62,241 nt of DNA, from contig JAKFDK010000058.1 of NCBI GenBank assembly GCA_036676195.1, positions 1 through 62,241 on the forward strand, in the 5' to 3' direction. The translations under genes were made by a program, and so were the position numbers. Below are positions 25,112-34,109 of this stretch, piece by piece. Position 1 is the stretch's first letter. Each line of letters begins with the position of its first letter. This stretch comes from JAKFDK01 sp036676195 (GTDB taxonomy: Bacteria > Bacillota > Sulfobacillia > Symbiobacteriales > ZC4RG38). The notes below the pieces were generated by a model, which ran no database searches, had not been told where the DNA came from, and was given only the letters and a program-made list of their open reading frames with translations.

Positions 25112-26869
25112 ATGAAGCAGGGCAAACGCTCCGGTCGCGGCCCCTTGCCAGCACCGCCTGAACCGGTGCGGGTAATACTGGACGGTGTCCTGGCCCCGTT
25201 CGGCCCCCGCCCGGCCCGCACCCGGGCTCTGCCCATGCTGCAGGGGGTGCAGGCGGCCGTGGGCTGGCTCAGCCCGGAGGTGCTGGCGTACGTGAGCGGG
25301 CGGACCGGCTTTCCGGTTGCCGATCTGACCGGTCTGGCCACCTTTTACGAACTCCTGGCCACGGAGCCGGCGGGAACCTATGTGCTCCGGGTCTGCGATG
25401 ACATCGCCTGCAGTCTGGACGGTCGCGGCGGGGCCCTGCTGCGCCACCTGACGCAGACGCTGGGGATCCGCCCCGGCGAAACTACACCCGACGGCCGGTT
25501 TACCCTGAAAACGGTGTCCTGCCTGGGGGCCTGCGACCGCGGCCCCTGCCTGCTGGTGAATCAGACCCCGGTCGGCCCGGCCCCGGCCGGTGCGGGCAGT
25601 CCGGAGAAGTGGCCGGAAATGGCGCCCGGGCACCATGGCTGGCTGCCCGGCCACCAGCCGCAACTGTTGCACCGCTGTGGCCGCCCGGACCCCCAGACAC
25701 CGCCCGCCGGCGGCCTGCCGGCCCTGACCCGTGCCCTGGCCATGGCCCCGGACGAGGTTATCCGGGCCGTTACCGCCAGCGGCCTGACCGGGCGCGGCGG
25801 AGCGGCCTTTCCGGCCGGAGCCAAGTGGGCCGCCTGTGCCCGGGCCGCCGGGGGTCAGAAGTACGTGGTGCTGAATGCCGACGAGTCGGAGCCCGGTACC
25901 TACACCAACCGCAAGCTGCTGGAGGATGACCCCTGGCTCGTGCTGGAGGGCATGCTGGTGGCCGCCTTCAGCGTGGGAGCCACCCGGGGCTACGCCTACG
26001 TGCGCGGGGAATACGACCTGGCGGCGCGCCGGCTGGCGGCGGCCGTGGCGGCAGCCCGCCAGTCCGGCTGGGTGGGGGAGGGCATCGGCGGCACCGGGTT
26101 TACCTTCGACGTGGAGATCCGCCGGGGGGCCGGTGCCTATATCTGCGGCGAGGAAACGGCCCTGTTCGCCTCCATTGAAGGATACCGGGGTGAGCCCAGG
26201 GTTAAACCGCCCTTTCCCACTGATCGGGGTCTGTTCGGCTGCCCCACCGTCGTTCACAACGCCGAGACCCTGGCCTGCGTGCCCGCCATTCTGTGCCACG
26301 GGCCGGCGGCGTTTGCCCAGGCGCCGCCCAAACTGTTTTCCGTGAGTGGGCATGTGCGGCGCCCGGGGGTATACGAGGCGCCGCTGGGTACGCCCCTGCG
26401 CAGGCTGCTGGAAGAGTGCGCCGGCGGGATCACCGGGCGTTTGCAGGCGGTGCTGGTCGGCGGAGCGGCCGGCATGTTCCTGACACCCGGCCAAATGGAC
26501 ACCCCGCTTACACTCGAAGCCCTGCGTCAGGCCGGTGCCACCCTGGGTTCCGGGGCCGTGCTGGTGCTGAACGACACCGTCGACCTCTGGGCACTGGCCC
26601 GGCGGCTGGCCCGCTTCTTTGCCGAGGAATCCTGCGGCCAATGCACCCCCTGCCGCCTGGGAACGGCCCGCCAGCGGGAACTGGTAGACCGGCTGTGCGC
26701 CGGGGGCGGTGGGGCCGGGGCCGAGGCCGAGACGGAACTGCTGGCCGACCTCGCCGCCGTGATGGGCGATGCCAGCATCTGCGGGCTGGGGCAGACAGCC
26801 GCCTGGCCGATCCAGAGTCTGATCCGCCAGTTCGGGCTGCCCGGGGGAGGTGATGCCGGTGGCCGCTGA
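25112..26869 (+). CDS. NADH-binding formate dehydrogenase subunit, fused NuoE-NuoF type
   Basis: 585 residues joining a thioredoxin-like NuoE domain (about 1-155) to a NuoF domain (about 210-580). NuoE [2Fe-2S] ligands are in CDDIAC and SCLGAC. NuoF shows GRGGAAFPAGAKW (FMN/NADH site), NADESEPGT, GAGAYICGEETAL and the [4Fe-4S] motif SCGQCTPCRLG. The segment between the domains is Pro/Gly-rich and unlike either, and the start of NuoF is shortened, consistent with fusion by deletion. It passes electrons between NAD(P)H and the iron-sulfur chain. The start is ATG 25112 with GGAGG upstream. Its end overlaps the next gene, and the molybdopterin subunit follows. Confidence 0.9.
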   Translation: MKQGKRSGRGPLPAPPEPVRVILDGVLAPFGPRPARTRALPMLQGVQAAVGWLSPEVLAYVSGRTGFPVADLTGLATFYELLATEPAGTYVLRVCDDIACSLDGRGGALLRHLTQTLGIRPGETTPDGRFTLKTVSCLGACDRGPCLLVNQTPVGPAPAGAGSPEKWPEMAPGHHGWLPGHQPQLLHRCGRPDPQTPPAGGLPALTRALAMAPDEVIRAVTASGLTGRGGAAFPAGAKWAACARAAGGQKYVVLNADESEPGTYTNRKLLEDDPWLVLEGMLVAAFSVGATRGYAYVRGEYDLAARRLAAAVAAARQSGWVGEGIGGTGFTFDVEIRRGAGAYICGEETALFASIEGYRGEPRVKPPFPTDRGLFGCPTVVHNAETLACVPAILCHGPAAFAQAPPKLFSVSGHVRRPGVYEAPLGTPLRRLLEECAGGITGRLQAVLVGGAAGMFLTPGQMDTPLTLEALRQAGATLGSGAVLVLNDTVDLWALARRLARFFAEESCGQCTPCRLGTARQRELVDRLCAGGGGAGAEAETELLADLAAVMGDASICGLGQTAAWPIQSLIRQFGLPGGGDAGGR

Positions 26870-27584
26870 ACCGATTACCCTCACTATAGACGGCGCGACG
26901 GTGACAGTCCCCGCCGGGGCCACGCTGCGGGAGGCGGCGCTGGCCGCCGGAATTCACACCCCCACCGTCTGCTGGCACCCGCACTTCCCCACCGGGAGCA
27001 ACTGCCGGGCCTGCGTGGTGGAACTGCAGGGGGCCCGCACCCTGGTACCGTCCTGCTCCCGGCCAGCCGAGCCCGGCATGGTCGTTGACACGGACTCGGA
27101 GCGGGTGCGTCGCAGCCGCCGGCTGGTGTTTGAACTGCTGCTGTCCCAGGCCGACCTGACCCTGGCCCCCGAGATTCAGGCCTACGCCGATTACTACGGG
27201 GCAGACCCCGGCCGGTTCAGCCTGGTGGCGGCACCGCCCGCCGGCCCGCCGCCAGAGGCAGCACCGCCCGCCGAGCCGGACAATCCGTTTTTTGTCCGGG
27301 ACTACAGCAAGTGCATCCTCTGCCGGCGCTGCACCGCCGTCTGCGGCTCCGGCGTGCAGTATACCTTTGCCATCAGCGTGGTGGGCCGGGGCGCCCACGC
27401 CACCGTTGGCACCGGCGGCACCGGACTTCTGCCCGACAGCCCCTGTGTATTCTGCGGGAATTGCGTGGGTGTCTGCCCGACCGGGGCCCTGCTGCCGCTG
27501 CCCAACCATACGGCCGGCCAGGCCGGCCAGTGGGCGCCGCCGGCGCTGCGGTGGACGCCGCAAACGGGGGTGCAGCCGAAATGA
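26853..27584 (+). CDS. Formate dehydrogenase iron-sulfur subunit (HoxU/NuoG N-terminus-like)
   Basis: About 243 residues. An N-terminal plant-type [2Fe-2S] domain has CWHPHFPTGSNCRAC plus a later Cys (LVPSCSRP). Two [4Fe-4S] motifs follow: CILCRRCTAVC and CVFCGNCVGVC. The His-Cys3 cluster motif that usually follows the LLLS helix is absent, replaced by QADLTLAPEIQAYADYY. It would wire the NuoF-like subunit to the molybdopterin subunit. The start is uncertain: ATG 26853 abuts the GGGGGAGGTG site, and GTG 26859 has better spacing. It overlaps the upstream gene by about 17 bp, and the downstream start by ATGA. Confidence 0.88.
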   Translation: MPVAAEPITLTIDGATVTVPAGATLREAALAAGIHTPTVCWHPHFPTGSNCRACVVELQGARTLVPSCSRPAEPGMVVDTDSERVRRSRRLVFELLLSQADLTLAPEIQAYADYYGADPGRFSLVAAPPAGPPPEAAPPAEPDNPFFVRDYSKCILCRRCTAVCGSGVQYTFAISVVGRGAHATVGTGGTGLLPDSPCVFCGNCVGVCPTGALLPLPNHTAGQAGQWAPPALRWTPQTGVQPK

Positions 27585-29620
27585 TCCGCGAGGCACGGGT
27601 CACCACTACCTGCTCGTATTGTGGGGTTGGCTGCACCCTGGAGGTTCATACCCTGGGGGACCGCATCAGCCGGGTCACCTCCCCGCTGGATGCACCGGCC
27701 AACCGCGGCAATCTCTGCGTCAAGGGCCGGTTCGGTTTTGACTATGTCACCAGTCCGGACCGGCTCACCCAGCCCCTGATCCGCCGGGGCGGCGTACTGG
27801 AGCCGGCTACCTGGGCCGAGGCCCTGGATCTGGTGGCCCGGCGCCTGGCCGAAACCCGGGCGCAATACGGGCCGCAGGCCATCGCCGGCTTTTCCTCGGC
27901 CAAGTGCACCAACGAGGAAAATTACCTGTTTCAGAAGTTCATGCGTACAGTCATTGGCACCCACAATGTCGATCATTGCTCGCGCCTGTGCCACGCCTCC
28001 AGCGTGACCGCTGTGAACATGGCCATTGGCTCCACCGCCATGTCCAACTCCATTGCTGAATTGCGGTCAGACATTGACTGCCTGCTGGTCACCGGCTCCA
28101 ACACCACCGAAAACCATCCGGTCATCGCCCTGGAAATGAAGGCAGCGGTTGCCCGGGGGGCCAAACTGATTCTGGTGGAGCCGCGGGAGATTGAACTGAC
28201 CCGGTTTGCCACCGTCTGGCTGCGGCAACGCCCGGGGACCGATGTGGCGGTATTCAACGGCATGGCCCATGTCATCATCCGCGACGGGCTGTGGCACCCG
28301 GAGTTTGTCGCAGACCTGACCGAGGGCTTTGAAGAACTGGCCGAGGCGGTGTTGCCGTTTACCCCGGAGGTGGTAGAAGAGATCAGCGGTGTGCCGGCAG
28401 CGGATCTGGAGCAGGCGGCCCGCCTTTATGCCACCAGCGCGGCAGCCGGGATCTTCTGGGGCATGGGCGTCAGCCAGCACCGCACCGGTACCGACGCCTC
28501 GCTCACCCTCTGCAACCTGGCCCTGCTCTGTGGTCAGATCGGGCGCCCCGGCACCGGCCTGAACCCGCTGCGGGGCCAGAACAACGTGCAGGGCGCCGGC
28601 GACATGGGCTGCCTGCCCAACTTGATGCCCGGCTATCTCCCGGCGGCCGCCGAAGACACGCTCCAGCGTTTTGACCGCCTGTGGGGGGTGCACCTGCCCA
28701 GGCACAAGGGGCTGACCAACACCGAAGTAATCAACGCCGCCCATGCCGGGCAGGTGCGGGCCCTGTACGTGATGGGGGAAAACCCGGCCCTGACCGACCC
28801 GAACCTGAACCATGCCCGCCCGGCACTGGCCGGCCTCGATTTTCTGGTGGTCCAGGATATCTTTCTGAACGAGACTGCTGAACTGGCGCACGTGGTATTG
28901 CCGGCCTGGTCGTGGGCGGAAAAGGAAGGCACCTTCACCAACACTGAGCGGCGGGTGCAACGGGTCCGGCCGGTGCTGCCGCCGCCGGGGGCAGCCCGCT
29001 GCGACTGGGCGATTCTGAGCGATCTGGCCGGGCGACTGGGCCAGCCCTGGCATTATGACAGTGCCGAGGCCATCTTTGCTGAAATCCGCCAGGCCGTACC
29101 GGCCTATGCAGGTATGACCTACGCACGTATCGAGGCCGGCGGCCTCCAGTGGCCATGCCCGACGGCAGACCACCCCGGCACCCGCTACCTGTTCGCCGGC
29201 GGCTTCCCCCGCGGCCGGGGCAAGCTGCACCCGGTGGCCTATCTGGATCCGGCCGAGTTGCCGGATGCGCAATTCCCACTGGTGCTCACCACCGGACGGG
29301 TGCTGTACCACTGGCACGGCGGGGTACTGAGCCGGCGAGCCGAAGGGCTCAACGCCATCTGCCCGGCCCCGGCGGTGGAGGTGCACCCGGACGATGCCGC
29401 CGCACTGGGTGTCAGTTCCGGGCAGCCGGTGCGGGTGGTCAGCCGCCGGGGCGAAGTGCAGGTGCCGGCGCTGGTGACCGGGCGCAGTCGGCCGGGCACG
29501 GTATTCATGAACTTTCACTTTGCCGAAGCGGCGGTGAACCTGCTCACCAACGACGCCCTGGACCCCTACGCCAAGATCCCCGAGTACAAGGTGTGTGCAG
29601 TGCGGGTGGAAAAGCTCTGA
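27581..29620 (+). CDS. fdhA: Formate dehydrogenase catalytic subunit (molybdopterin oxidoreductase)
   Basis: 679 residues. An N-terminal [4Fe-4S] domain (CSYCGVGC ... NLCVKG) precedes the bis-MGD catalytic domains. The metal-ligand position is Cys in DHCSRLCHASSV (codon TGC, not a selenocysteine TGA). Family landmarks include NTTENHPV, QNNVQGAGDMG, GENPALTDPN and a C-terminal MopB-binding domain (TTGRVLYHWH). It oxidises formate to CO2, or runs in reverse, using molybdenum or tungsten, with electrons exchanged through the two upstream subunits. ATG 27581 overlaps the preceding stop as ATGA. At the substrate level alone a related oxidoreductase cannot be excluded, but subunit composition supports formate dehydrogenase. 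Confidence 0.9.
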   Translation: MIREARVTTTCSYCGVGCTLEVHTLGDRISRVTSPLDAPANRGNLCVKGRFGFDYVTSPDRLTQPLIRRGGVLEPATWAEALDLVARRLAETRAQYGPQAIAGFSSAKCTNEENYLFQKFMRTVIGTHNVDHCSRLCHASSVTAVNMAIGSTAMSNSIAELRSDIDCLLVTGSNTTENHPVIALEMKAAVARGAKLILVEPREIELTRFATVWLRQRPGTDVAVFNGMAHVIIRDGLWHPEFVADLTEGFEELAEAVLPFTPEVVEEISGVPAADLEQAARLYATSAAAGIFWGMGVSQHRTGTDASLTLCNLALLCGQIGRPGTGLNPLRGQNNVQGAGDMGCLPNLMPGYLPAAAEDTLQRFDRLWGVHLPRHKGLTNTEVINAAHAGQVRALYVMGENPALTDPNLNHARPALAGLDFLVVQDIFLNETAELAHVVLPAWSWAEKEGTFTNTERRVQRVRPVLPPPGAARCDWAILSDLAGRLGQPWHYDSAEAIFAEIRQAVPAYAGMTYARIEAGGLQWPCPTADHPGTRYLFAGGFPRGRGKLHPVAYLDPAELPDAQFPLVLTTGRVLYHWHGGVLSRRAEGLNAICPAPAVEVHPDDAAALGVSSGQPVRVVSRRGEVQVPALVTGRSRPGTVFMNFHFAEAAVNLLTNDALDPYAKIPEYKVCAVRVEKL

Positions 29621-29674
29621 AGGCGGTGACCGCTCTACCCCTGGCATACGCTGGTGGATGGGAGGCGGTCAGCC

Positions 29675-30010
29675 GTGCCCTACCGCATTGAAGTGGACCT
29701 GAGCGAACGGACCCTGACTCTGCGGCGGGACAGCCAGGTGGTGAAGAAGTACCCGGTCGCCATCGGGAAACCGTCCAGCCCTACTCCGGTAGGCGAGTTC
29801 AAGATTGTGGAAAAGAAGCGGGTCCGTGACCCGGTCTACGGCTTTCACTGGCTTGGCCTCAACAAACCCGGTTATGGCATTCACGGTACCAACAGCCCAG
29901 CTCTGATCGGGCGCCGGGTGAGCAAGGGCTGTGTGCGCATGCGGAACCCGGACATCGCGGAACTGTACGAGAAGGTCCCGGTGGGCACGCCGGTACACAT
30001 TCACCGCTAA
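29675..30010 (+). CDS. YkuD-type L,D-transpeptidase
   Basis: 111 residues, essentially one YkuD domain. The N-terminal strands PYRIEVDLSERTLTLRRD and KYPVAIGKP fit the family. The active site has HGTN and SKGCVRM, whose Cys is the acyl-enzyme nucleophile and His the partner. It makes or exchanges 3-3 peptidoglycan cross-links. No signal peptide or LysM domain is seen, so export or an alternative localisation is unclear. The start is GTG 29675 with GGGAGGCGG upstream, 54 bp after fdhA, and transcription may be shared with the formate dehydrogenase operon; a terminator follows at 30109. Confidence 0.9.
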   Translation: MPYRIEVDLSERTLTLRRDSQVVKKYPVAIGKPSSPTPVGEFKIVEKKRVRDPVYGFHWLGLNKPGYGIHGTNSPALIGRRVSKGCVRMRNPDIAELYEKVPVGTPVHIHR

Positions 30011-30108
30011 CCGTTCTGGAACCCATGGACAAATATCCCAAGGGGACACCCGGGTGGCGGTGCACCAGTGTACCACAAGGACTTAGTGGCAGGGCCATTG
30101 TGTATACA

Positions 30109-30151
30109 GATTCACCCCCGCCGGGGCCCCGGTGGGGGTGAATCACTTTTT
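30109..30151 (+). terminator. Factor-independent terminator after the L,D-transpeptidase gene
   Basis: GATTCACCCCC (30109-30119) pairs with GGGGGTGAATC (30134-30144); an inner CCGG/CCGG segment extends the stem. TTTTT follows at 30147-30151. Confidence 0.85.
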
Positions 30152-30246
30152 CTAGTTAATCATTCGAACCCTAAGTGTACCGTTTACGTATGCGTATGTG
30201 CGAAAGCCGTCCCGGATACCGGCCCACCTGAGAGGAGGACTCCAGC

Positions 30247-32220
30247 ATGACGCGTCCGGCGCCGCTCCGCGCCGAGCTGACCTGGTCTGATCCGCCCGAT
30301 GAGTCCACACAGCGAGGAATATCGCCGCCGCCCTCCCGGCCGCCCGCTGCGGCAGAGGATCGAGTTCGCTTTCCCCTGCGGGCCAAGCTGTTGCTGGCCT
30401 TCGGGGTCATAGCCGCACTGCTGGCTACTGTATCGGTTCTGGCCTATGTGAACCTGACGAGCCTGACGGCGGATTACCAGGCGGTCATCTCCCGGCGCTC
30501 CGAATTGCTGCGCCTGAGCGGCGAGGTGACGACCAATGTTGAAAAACGCCTGGCCAGTCTGCGCGGGTACCTGCTGACGAGCAGCAAAACGGACGAGCAG
30601 AGGTACCATGTAGCCAGGCAAAGCCTGACTGACACTCTGGGCCAGGTGGTCCCTCTGCTGACCCATCCCCGGGGCAAGGAGTTGTTGGGCCAACTCCGGC
30701 AGCAGGTTGGGGCGCTGGACCAGGTCCAGGATGAGATCCTCAGCCGCACGAACCGCGGTGATACTTACGGCGCACATACCCTGCTCGGTGTGGGCCAGAA
30801 GGCGGCTGATGCCGTTGCCGTTACGGCCAACGAATTTTCGGCGTTCCAATTCGAACTGGCCGAGGCCGACGTTCGCCGCCTGGAGGCGGAAGCCGCCACG
30901 ACCAGGTGGACCCTGGTCGGTGCCGCCGCTGTGGCCCTGCTGGCGGCCCTGGTGCTGGCCCTGCTGCTCAGCAGCGGGATTTCCCTGACGGTGAAGGAAA
31001 TTGCCGCGACCATGGGGCGCGTCAGCATGGGCGACCTGAGTGTGGCCGCGCTGCAGATCCGCAGCCGGGATGAGGTTGGCCAGATGGCCCGGGCTTTCAA
31101 TCAGATGGTCAAGAACTTGCGGGATCTGGCCCAGGGGGTGGCAGGTTCAGCCCGCACGGTGGCCGCCGCGACTGAGCAACTGACAGGGGTCACCCGCCAG
31201 GTGGCGCAGATGGTTCAGGGTGTGACGCAGTCGGTGCAACAGGTGGCCCAGGGGGCGACGGTGCAGTCCAAGTCGGTTGGCCAGGTCAACGAAGTGGTTG
31301 AGCAGTTCCGCTCGGCCATCGCCCAGATCGCCATTGGCGCCCAGGAGCAGTCCCGGGGTGCCCAGGATACTGCCGGGGTTGTGCATCAGATGGTTTCCGC
31401 CATTGAGGATGTAGCCGCACGGGCCAACAACGTGGCGGCATCTGCCCAGCAGGCATCCGACACGGCCCGCAACAGCAGTCAGGTGGTAAACCGGACGGTG
31501 GCGGGCATCGGCCGCATACGGGAAACGGTGCTGGCGTCCGCCGGGCGCATCCGGGAACTGGGCCGGCTGTCCGAGCAGGTCGGGGAAATCACCCAGGTGA
31601 TCACCGGCATTGCCGCCCAGACCAACCTCCTGGCCCTGAACGCTGCTATTGAGGCGGCGCGGGCGGGTGAACACGGCAAGGGGTTTGCCGTGGTGGCCGA
31701 TGAAGTGCGAAAGCTGGCAGAACTGGCCGGGAACTCCGCCAAAGAGATCGCCGACCTGATCCGCAACATCCAGCAGCAGACCGCCGAAGCCGTGCAAGCC
31801 ATGGAACAGGGGCGGGCCGAGGTGGAGGACGGCTCACGCCTGGCCGCCGACGCCGGTCAGGCCTTACAGAAAATCCTGACCGAAGCCGAACGGGCATCAC
31901 AGGAGGTCAGTGCCATCAGCAGTGCAGCTCAGCAGATTGCCGCTTCGAGCCGGGAAATGGTTCAGTCCGTCCATTCAGTGGCTGCGGTCACCGAAGAGAA
32001 CACCGCCGCCACTGAGGAGATGGCGGCCGGTTCGGACGAAGTCGTCAACTCCATTGTCGGGATTGCCGTTGTTTCCGAGCAGAACGCAGCGGCGGCGGAG
32101 GAGGTCACGGCCTCTCTGGGCCAGATGAACAGTTCCATGCAGGACATCAACGCCTCAGCCCAGAGCCTCACTAAAGTGGCCCGGAACCTGCAAGAGGAGA
32201 TGAGCCGCTTCCGGCTCTGA
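30247..32220 (+). CDS. Methyl-accepting chemotaxis protein
   Basis: 657 residues: a proline-rich cytosolic N-terminus (1-40), TM1 about 46-68, an extracellular four-helix CHASE3-like sensor (about 70-215), TM2 about 219-242, HAMP, then a long coiled-coil signalling domain. The hairpin tip has NAAIEAARAGEHGKGFAVVA and DEVRKLAE, the CheA/CheW-binding region. It transmits an unknown signal to the flagellar or another CheA pathway. ATG 30247 has GAGGAGG upstream. The C-terminus (MSRFRL) is complete. It is followed directly by remnants of a second MCP. Confidence 0.93.
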   Translation: MTRPAPLRAELTWSDPPDESTQRGISPPPSRPPAAAEDRVRFPLRAKLLLAFGVIAALLATVSVLAYVNLTSLTADYQAVISRRSELLRLSGEVTTNVEKRLASLRGYLLTSSKTDEQRYHVARQSLTDTLGQVVPLLTHPRGKELLGQLRQQVGALDQVQDEILSRTNRGDTYGAHTLLGVGQKAADAVAVTANEFSAFQFELAEADVRRLEAEAATTRWTLVGAAAVALLAALVLALLLSSGISLTVKEIAATMGRVSMGDLSVAALQIRSRDEVGQMARAFNQMVKNLRDLAQGVAGSARTVAAATEQLTGVTRQVAQMVQGVTQSVQQVAQGATVQSKSVGQVNEVVEQFRSAIAQIAIGAQEQSRGAQDTAGVVHQMVSAIEDVAARANNVAASAQQASDTARNSSQVVNRTVAGIGRIRETVLASAGRIRELGRLSEQVGEITQVITGIAAQTNLLALNAAIEAARAGEHGKGFAVVADEVRKLAELAGNSAKEIADLIRNIQQQTAEAVQAMEQGRAEVEDGSRLAADAGQALQKILTEAERASQEVSAISSAAQQIAASSREMVQSVHSVAAVTEENTAATEEMAAGSDEVVNSIVGIAVVSEQNAAAAEEVTASLGQMNSSMQDINASAQSLTKVARNLQEEMSRFRL

Positions 32221-32221
32221 G

Positions 32222-32413
32222 CGGTGGGCCGGAGCCGGGTTCGGGGTGGTGGCCCACGAGGTGGGCAAGCTGGCCGCCCGCACCCAGAACATGAGTCACG
32301 AAATCGTCACCAGCGTGGACTCGATTCAGGATGCCCTGGACCAGACGGCGTCACAGTTGGCCACCCAGTTTGCCGACAATCGTGCCTCGCTGGACCGGGC
32401 CAGGTGCTGCTGA
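32222..32413 (+). pseudogene. Remnant of a second chemotaxis receptor (signalling-tip piece)
   Basis: Translation of the frame starting at 32222 gives AGAGFGVVAHEVGKLAART followed by a helical stretch (SHEIVTSVDSIQDALDQTAS) typical of the MCP tip and descending helix, then a stop at 32411. It has no start codon or N-terminal domains and begins 1 bp after the stop of the intact MCP. Confidence 0.75.
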
Positions 32414-32456
32414 AGCAGAGCCTGGTGAAGCAGGGCCATCGCCACATCGCCGTTAT

Positions 32457-33130
32457 GGCCGGCGGGGCGCCTTCCTGGTGGACCCGCAACTGCGCGAACG
32501 TTTCGGGGCCGACGGGGTGGGGCGTGATTCTTCCGCATGCCCCGGCGGCTGGCGGAAGGCCAGACCCGGCTGATCGAACAGTTTGACCATGATGCGGTCT
32601 TTGCCTTTCCCCACATTGTGCAGGACACCATCCCGTGGGGGACCGGCCTGAACTTTCATGAGGACGGCCCACCGACGGTGGACCGCATGGTGATCCAGAA
32701 GTTTGAAGACATCCCCCGGCTGGCCGTGCCGGACGCCACGGCGCAACCATACCTGCGCTGCACCCTGGATGCCGCCACGGCCCTGGCCCGCCAGTTTAAG
32801 GGCGACCGAATCGTTGTGGGGGCGGTGATCGGTCCGTTTTCGCTGCCCGGGCTGCTGATGGGCACCCGCAAATATGTACAGATGCTGCTGGACCCTGAAC
32901 TACGCCAGCGCTACCACGCCACCCTGATGGAAAAGACTCTGGCCTACACAGTCAGTTGGGCCAAAGCCCAGTTTGCCGCCGGGTGCGACCTGGTGGTGGT
33001 GGCAGAAGGGCTGGCATCGGCCACGATCCTGCAGGAAAAAACCTTCGTAGCCCTGGCCAAGCCGGTCATCATGAAATTCTGCGAGCGGGTGGGCGGGCCG
33101 GTGGGGCTGGAAATGGTCGGGGACGCCTGA
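32457..33130 (+). pseudogene. Fragment of a uroporphyrinogen decarboxylase/MtaA-like methyltransferase
   Basis: The frame at 32537-33130 encodes RMPRRLAEGQTRLIEQFD, HIVQDTIPWG, VGAVIGPFSLPGLLMGTR and AAGCDLVVVAEGLAS. These match the TIM-barrel UroD family, most like the MtaA/CmuA methylcobalamin-linked group. Upstream, residues such as FLVDPQLRERFGADG lie in another frame, so a frameshift is present near 32535. Both ends are missing (the family is ~340 residues) and the barrel is incomplete. It is sandwiched between two pieces of MCP, so it is probably non-functional. Confidence 0.7.
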
Positions 33131-33138
33131 TTGTACTG

Positions 33139-33366
33139 TTGGGGATCGTGGCGGCAACCGAAGACATGGCCGCCGGCTCGGACCAGGTGCGCATGTCCAT
33201 GTCGAGCATTGCCGTCATCTCTGAACAAAATGCAGCCTCGGCAGAAGAAGTCTCGGCTTCAGTGGAGGAAATCAACGCCTCCATGGAAGAGATCGCGTCA
33301 GCGGCCCGCAATCTGATGGGCGTGGCCGGGATCCTGCAGAACCAGGTTGGTCGGTTTCAGATCTGA
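33139..33366 (+). pseudogene. C-terminal tail of a chemotaxis receptor (remnant)
   Basis: In a different frame from the UroD-like piece, this encodes ATEDMAAGSDQVRMSMSSIA, EQNAASAEEVSASVEEINAS and a normal MCP terminus NQVGRFQI with a stop at 33366. It looks like the 3' end of the same receptor as 32222-32413, with the middle replaced or deleted. Confidence 0.75.
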
Positions 33367-33401
33367 GGTCGGCAGCCCCCCCGGCATGAAATAAAAAACC
33401 T

Positions 33402-33439
33402 GAGCCGCCCCGGGTTGTTACCCGCAGGCGGCTCTTTTT
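33402..33439. terminator. Bidirectional terminator
   Basis: GAGCCGCC (33402-33409) pairs with GGCGGCTC (33427-33434). TTTTT follows on the plus strand, and the AAAAAA at 33393-33398 gives a T-run on the minus strand. It serves the convergent MCP remnant and universal stress gene. Confidence 0.85.
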
Positions 33440-33448
33440 CTGCCAGTC

Positions 33449-33868
33449 CTAGTGCACCAGCAGGACCGGGCACGGGGCGTTATAAACAACCCGGTGAGCC
33501 ACGCTGCCCAGCAGTGCCTCCCGCCAGCCGCTGGTGCCGCGGGCGCCCAGGGCGATAAAGTCAAACCTTTCTGCCTTGGCCAGGGCGAGGATCTCCTCGG
33601 CCGGGTCCTGGGCCACGCCGACCTCTTCGCGGATCTGTTCGGGGTTCAGTCCCAGCACTTCGCGCACGTTCTGGAAGATGGGATCGGCTGTGCGCCGGAC
33701 CATAATGTCAAAGGGGATATCCACATCAACATTCGGAGGGGAGGGGTGTGCCACGTGCAGAATGGTGACCTTGGCCCCGGGAATCTGCTTGCACAGGCGA
33801 CCGACCTGCTGAGCCACGGCGGCGCTGTGTTCAGAGCCATCAACAGCCATTAAAATACGGAGGGGCAA
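33449..33868 (-). CDS. Universal stress protein (UspA family)
   Basis: 139 residues, single Usp domain. It starts with the strand PLRILMAVDGSEHS and ends with the nucleotide-binding signature GARGTSGWREALLGSVAHRV, then CPVLLVH. The G-x2-G-x9-G-S pattern indicates the ATP-binding subclass. It is cytosolic, and its exact role is unknown. TTG 33868 is taken as the start, because GAGGAGG lies 8 nt upstream; the next ATG (33850) would cut off the first strand. Monocistronic, ending at the bidirectional terminator. Confidence 0.92.
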   Translation of the reverse strand: MPLRILMAVDGSEHSAAVAQQVGRLCKQIPGAKVTILHVAHPSPPNVDVDIPFDIMVRRTADPIFQNVREVLGLNPEQIREEVGVAQDPAEEILALAKAERFDFIALGARGTSGWREALLGSVAHRVVYNAPCPVLLVH

Positions 33869-34109
33869 GAAGACGACCTCCTCTGGCGGGGGTTGCCCGC
33901 GTGCGTACTGTGGGGGATATAAAGGATTTCATAACCTTACATTCTTACATTCTCGCTGTCCCCTGCACAACCCTGCCGACTCAGTCGCCAACGTGACGCC
34001 ATAGGAACGATGGCCGCGGGGGTGGGTGGGTTGGCGATAAACGAATAGTGATAACCGAAGCCCCAACACCGGAGGTTAAACGGGCAGATCTCGGGGGGAG
34101 GAATGGGGT

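Noticed and set aside
27974..28010. Selenocysteine in the formate dehydrogenase active site
   Set aside because: The codon at the metal-ligand position is TGC (Cys), not TGA.
25031..29647. Minus-strand frames of 630 and 526 codons opposite the formate dehydrogenase genes
   Set aside because: They are shadows of genes with well-defined cofactor motifs on the plus strand.
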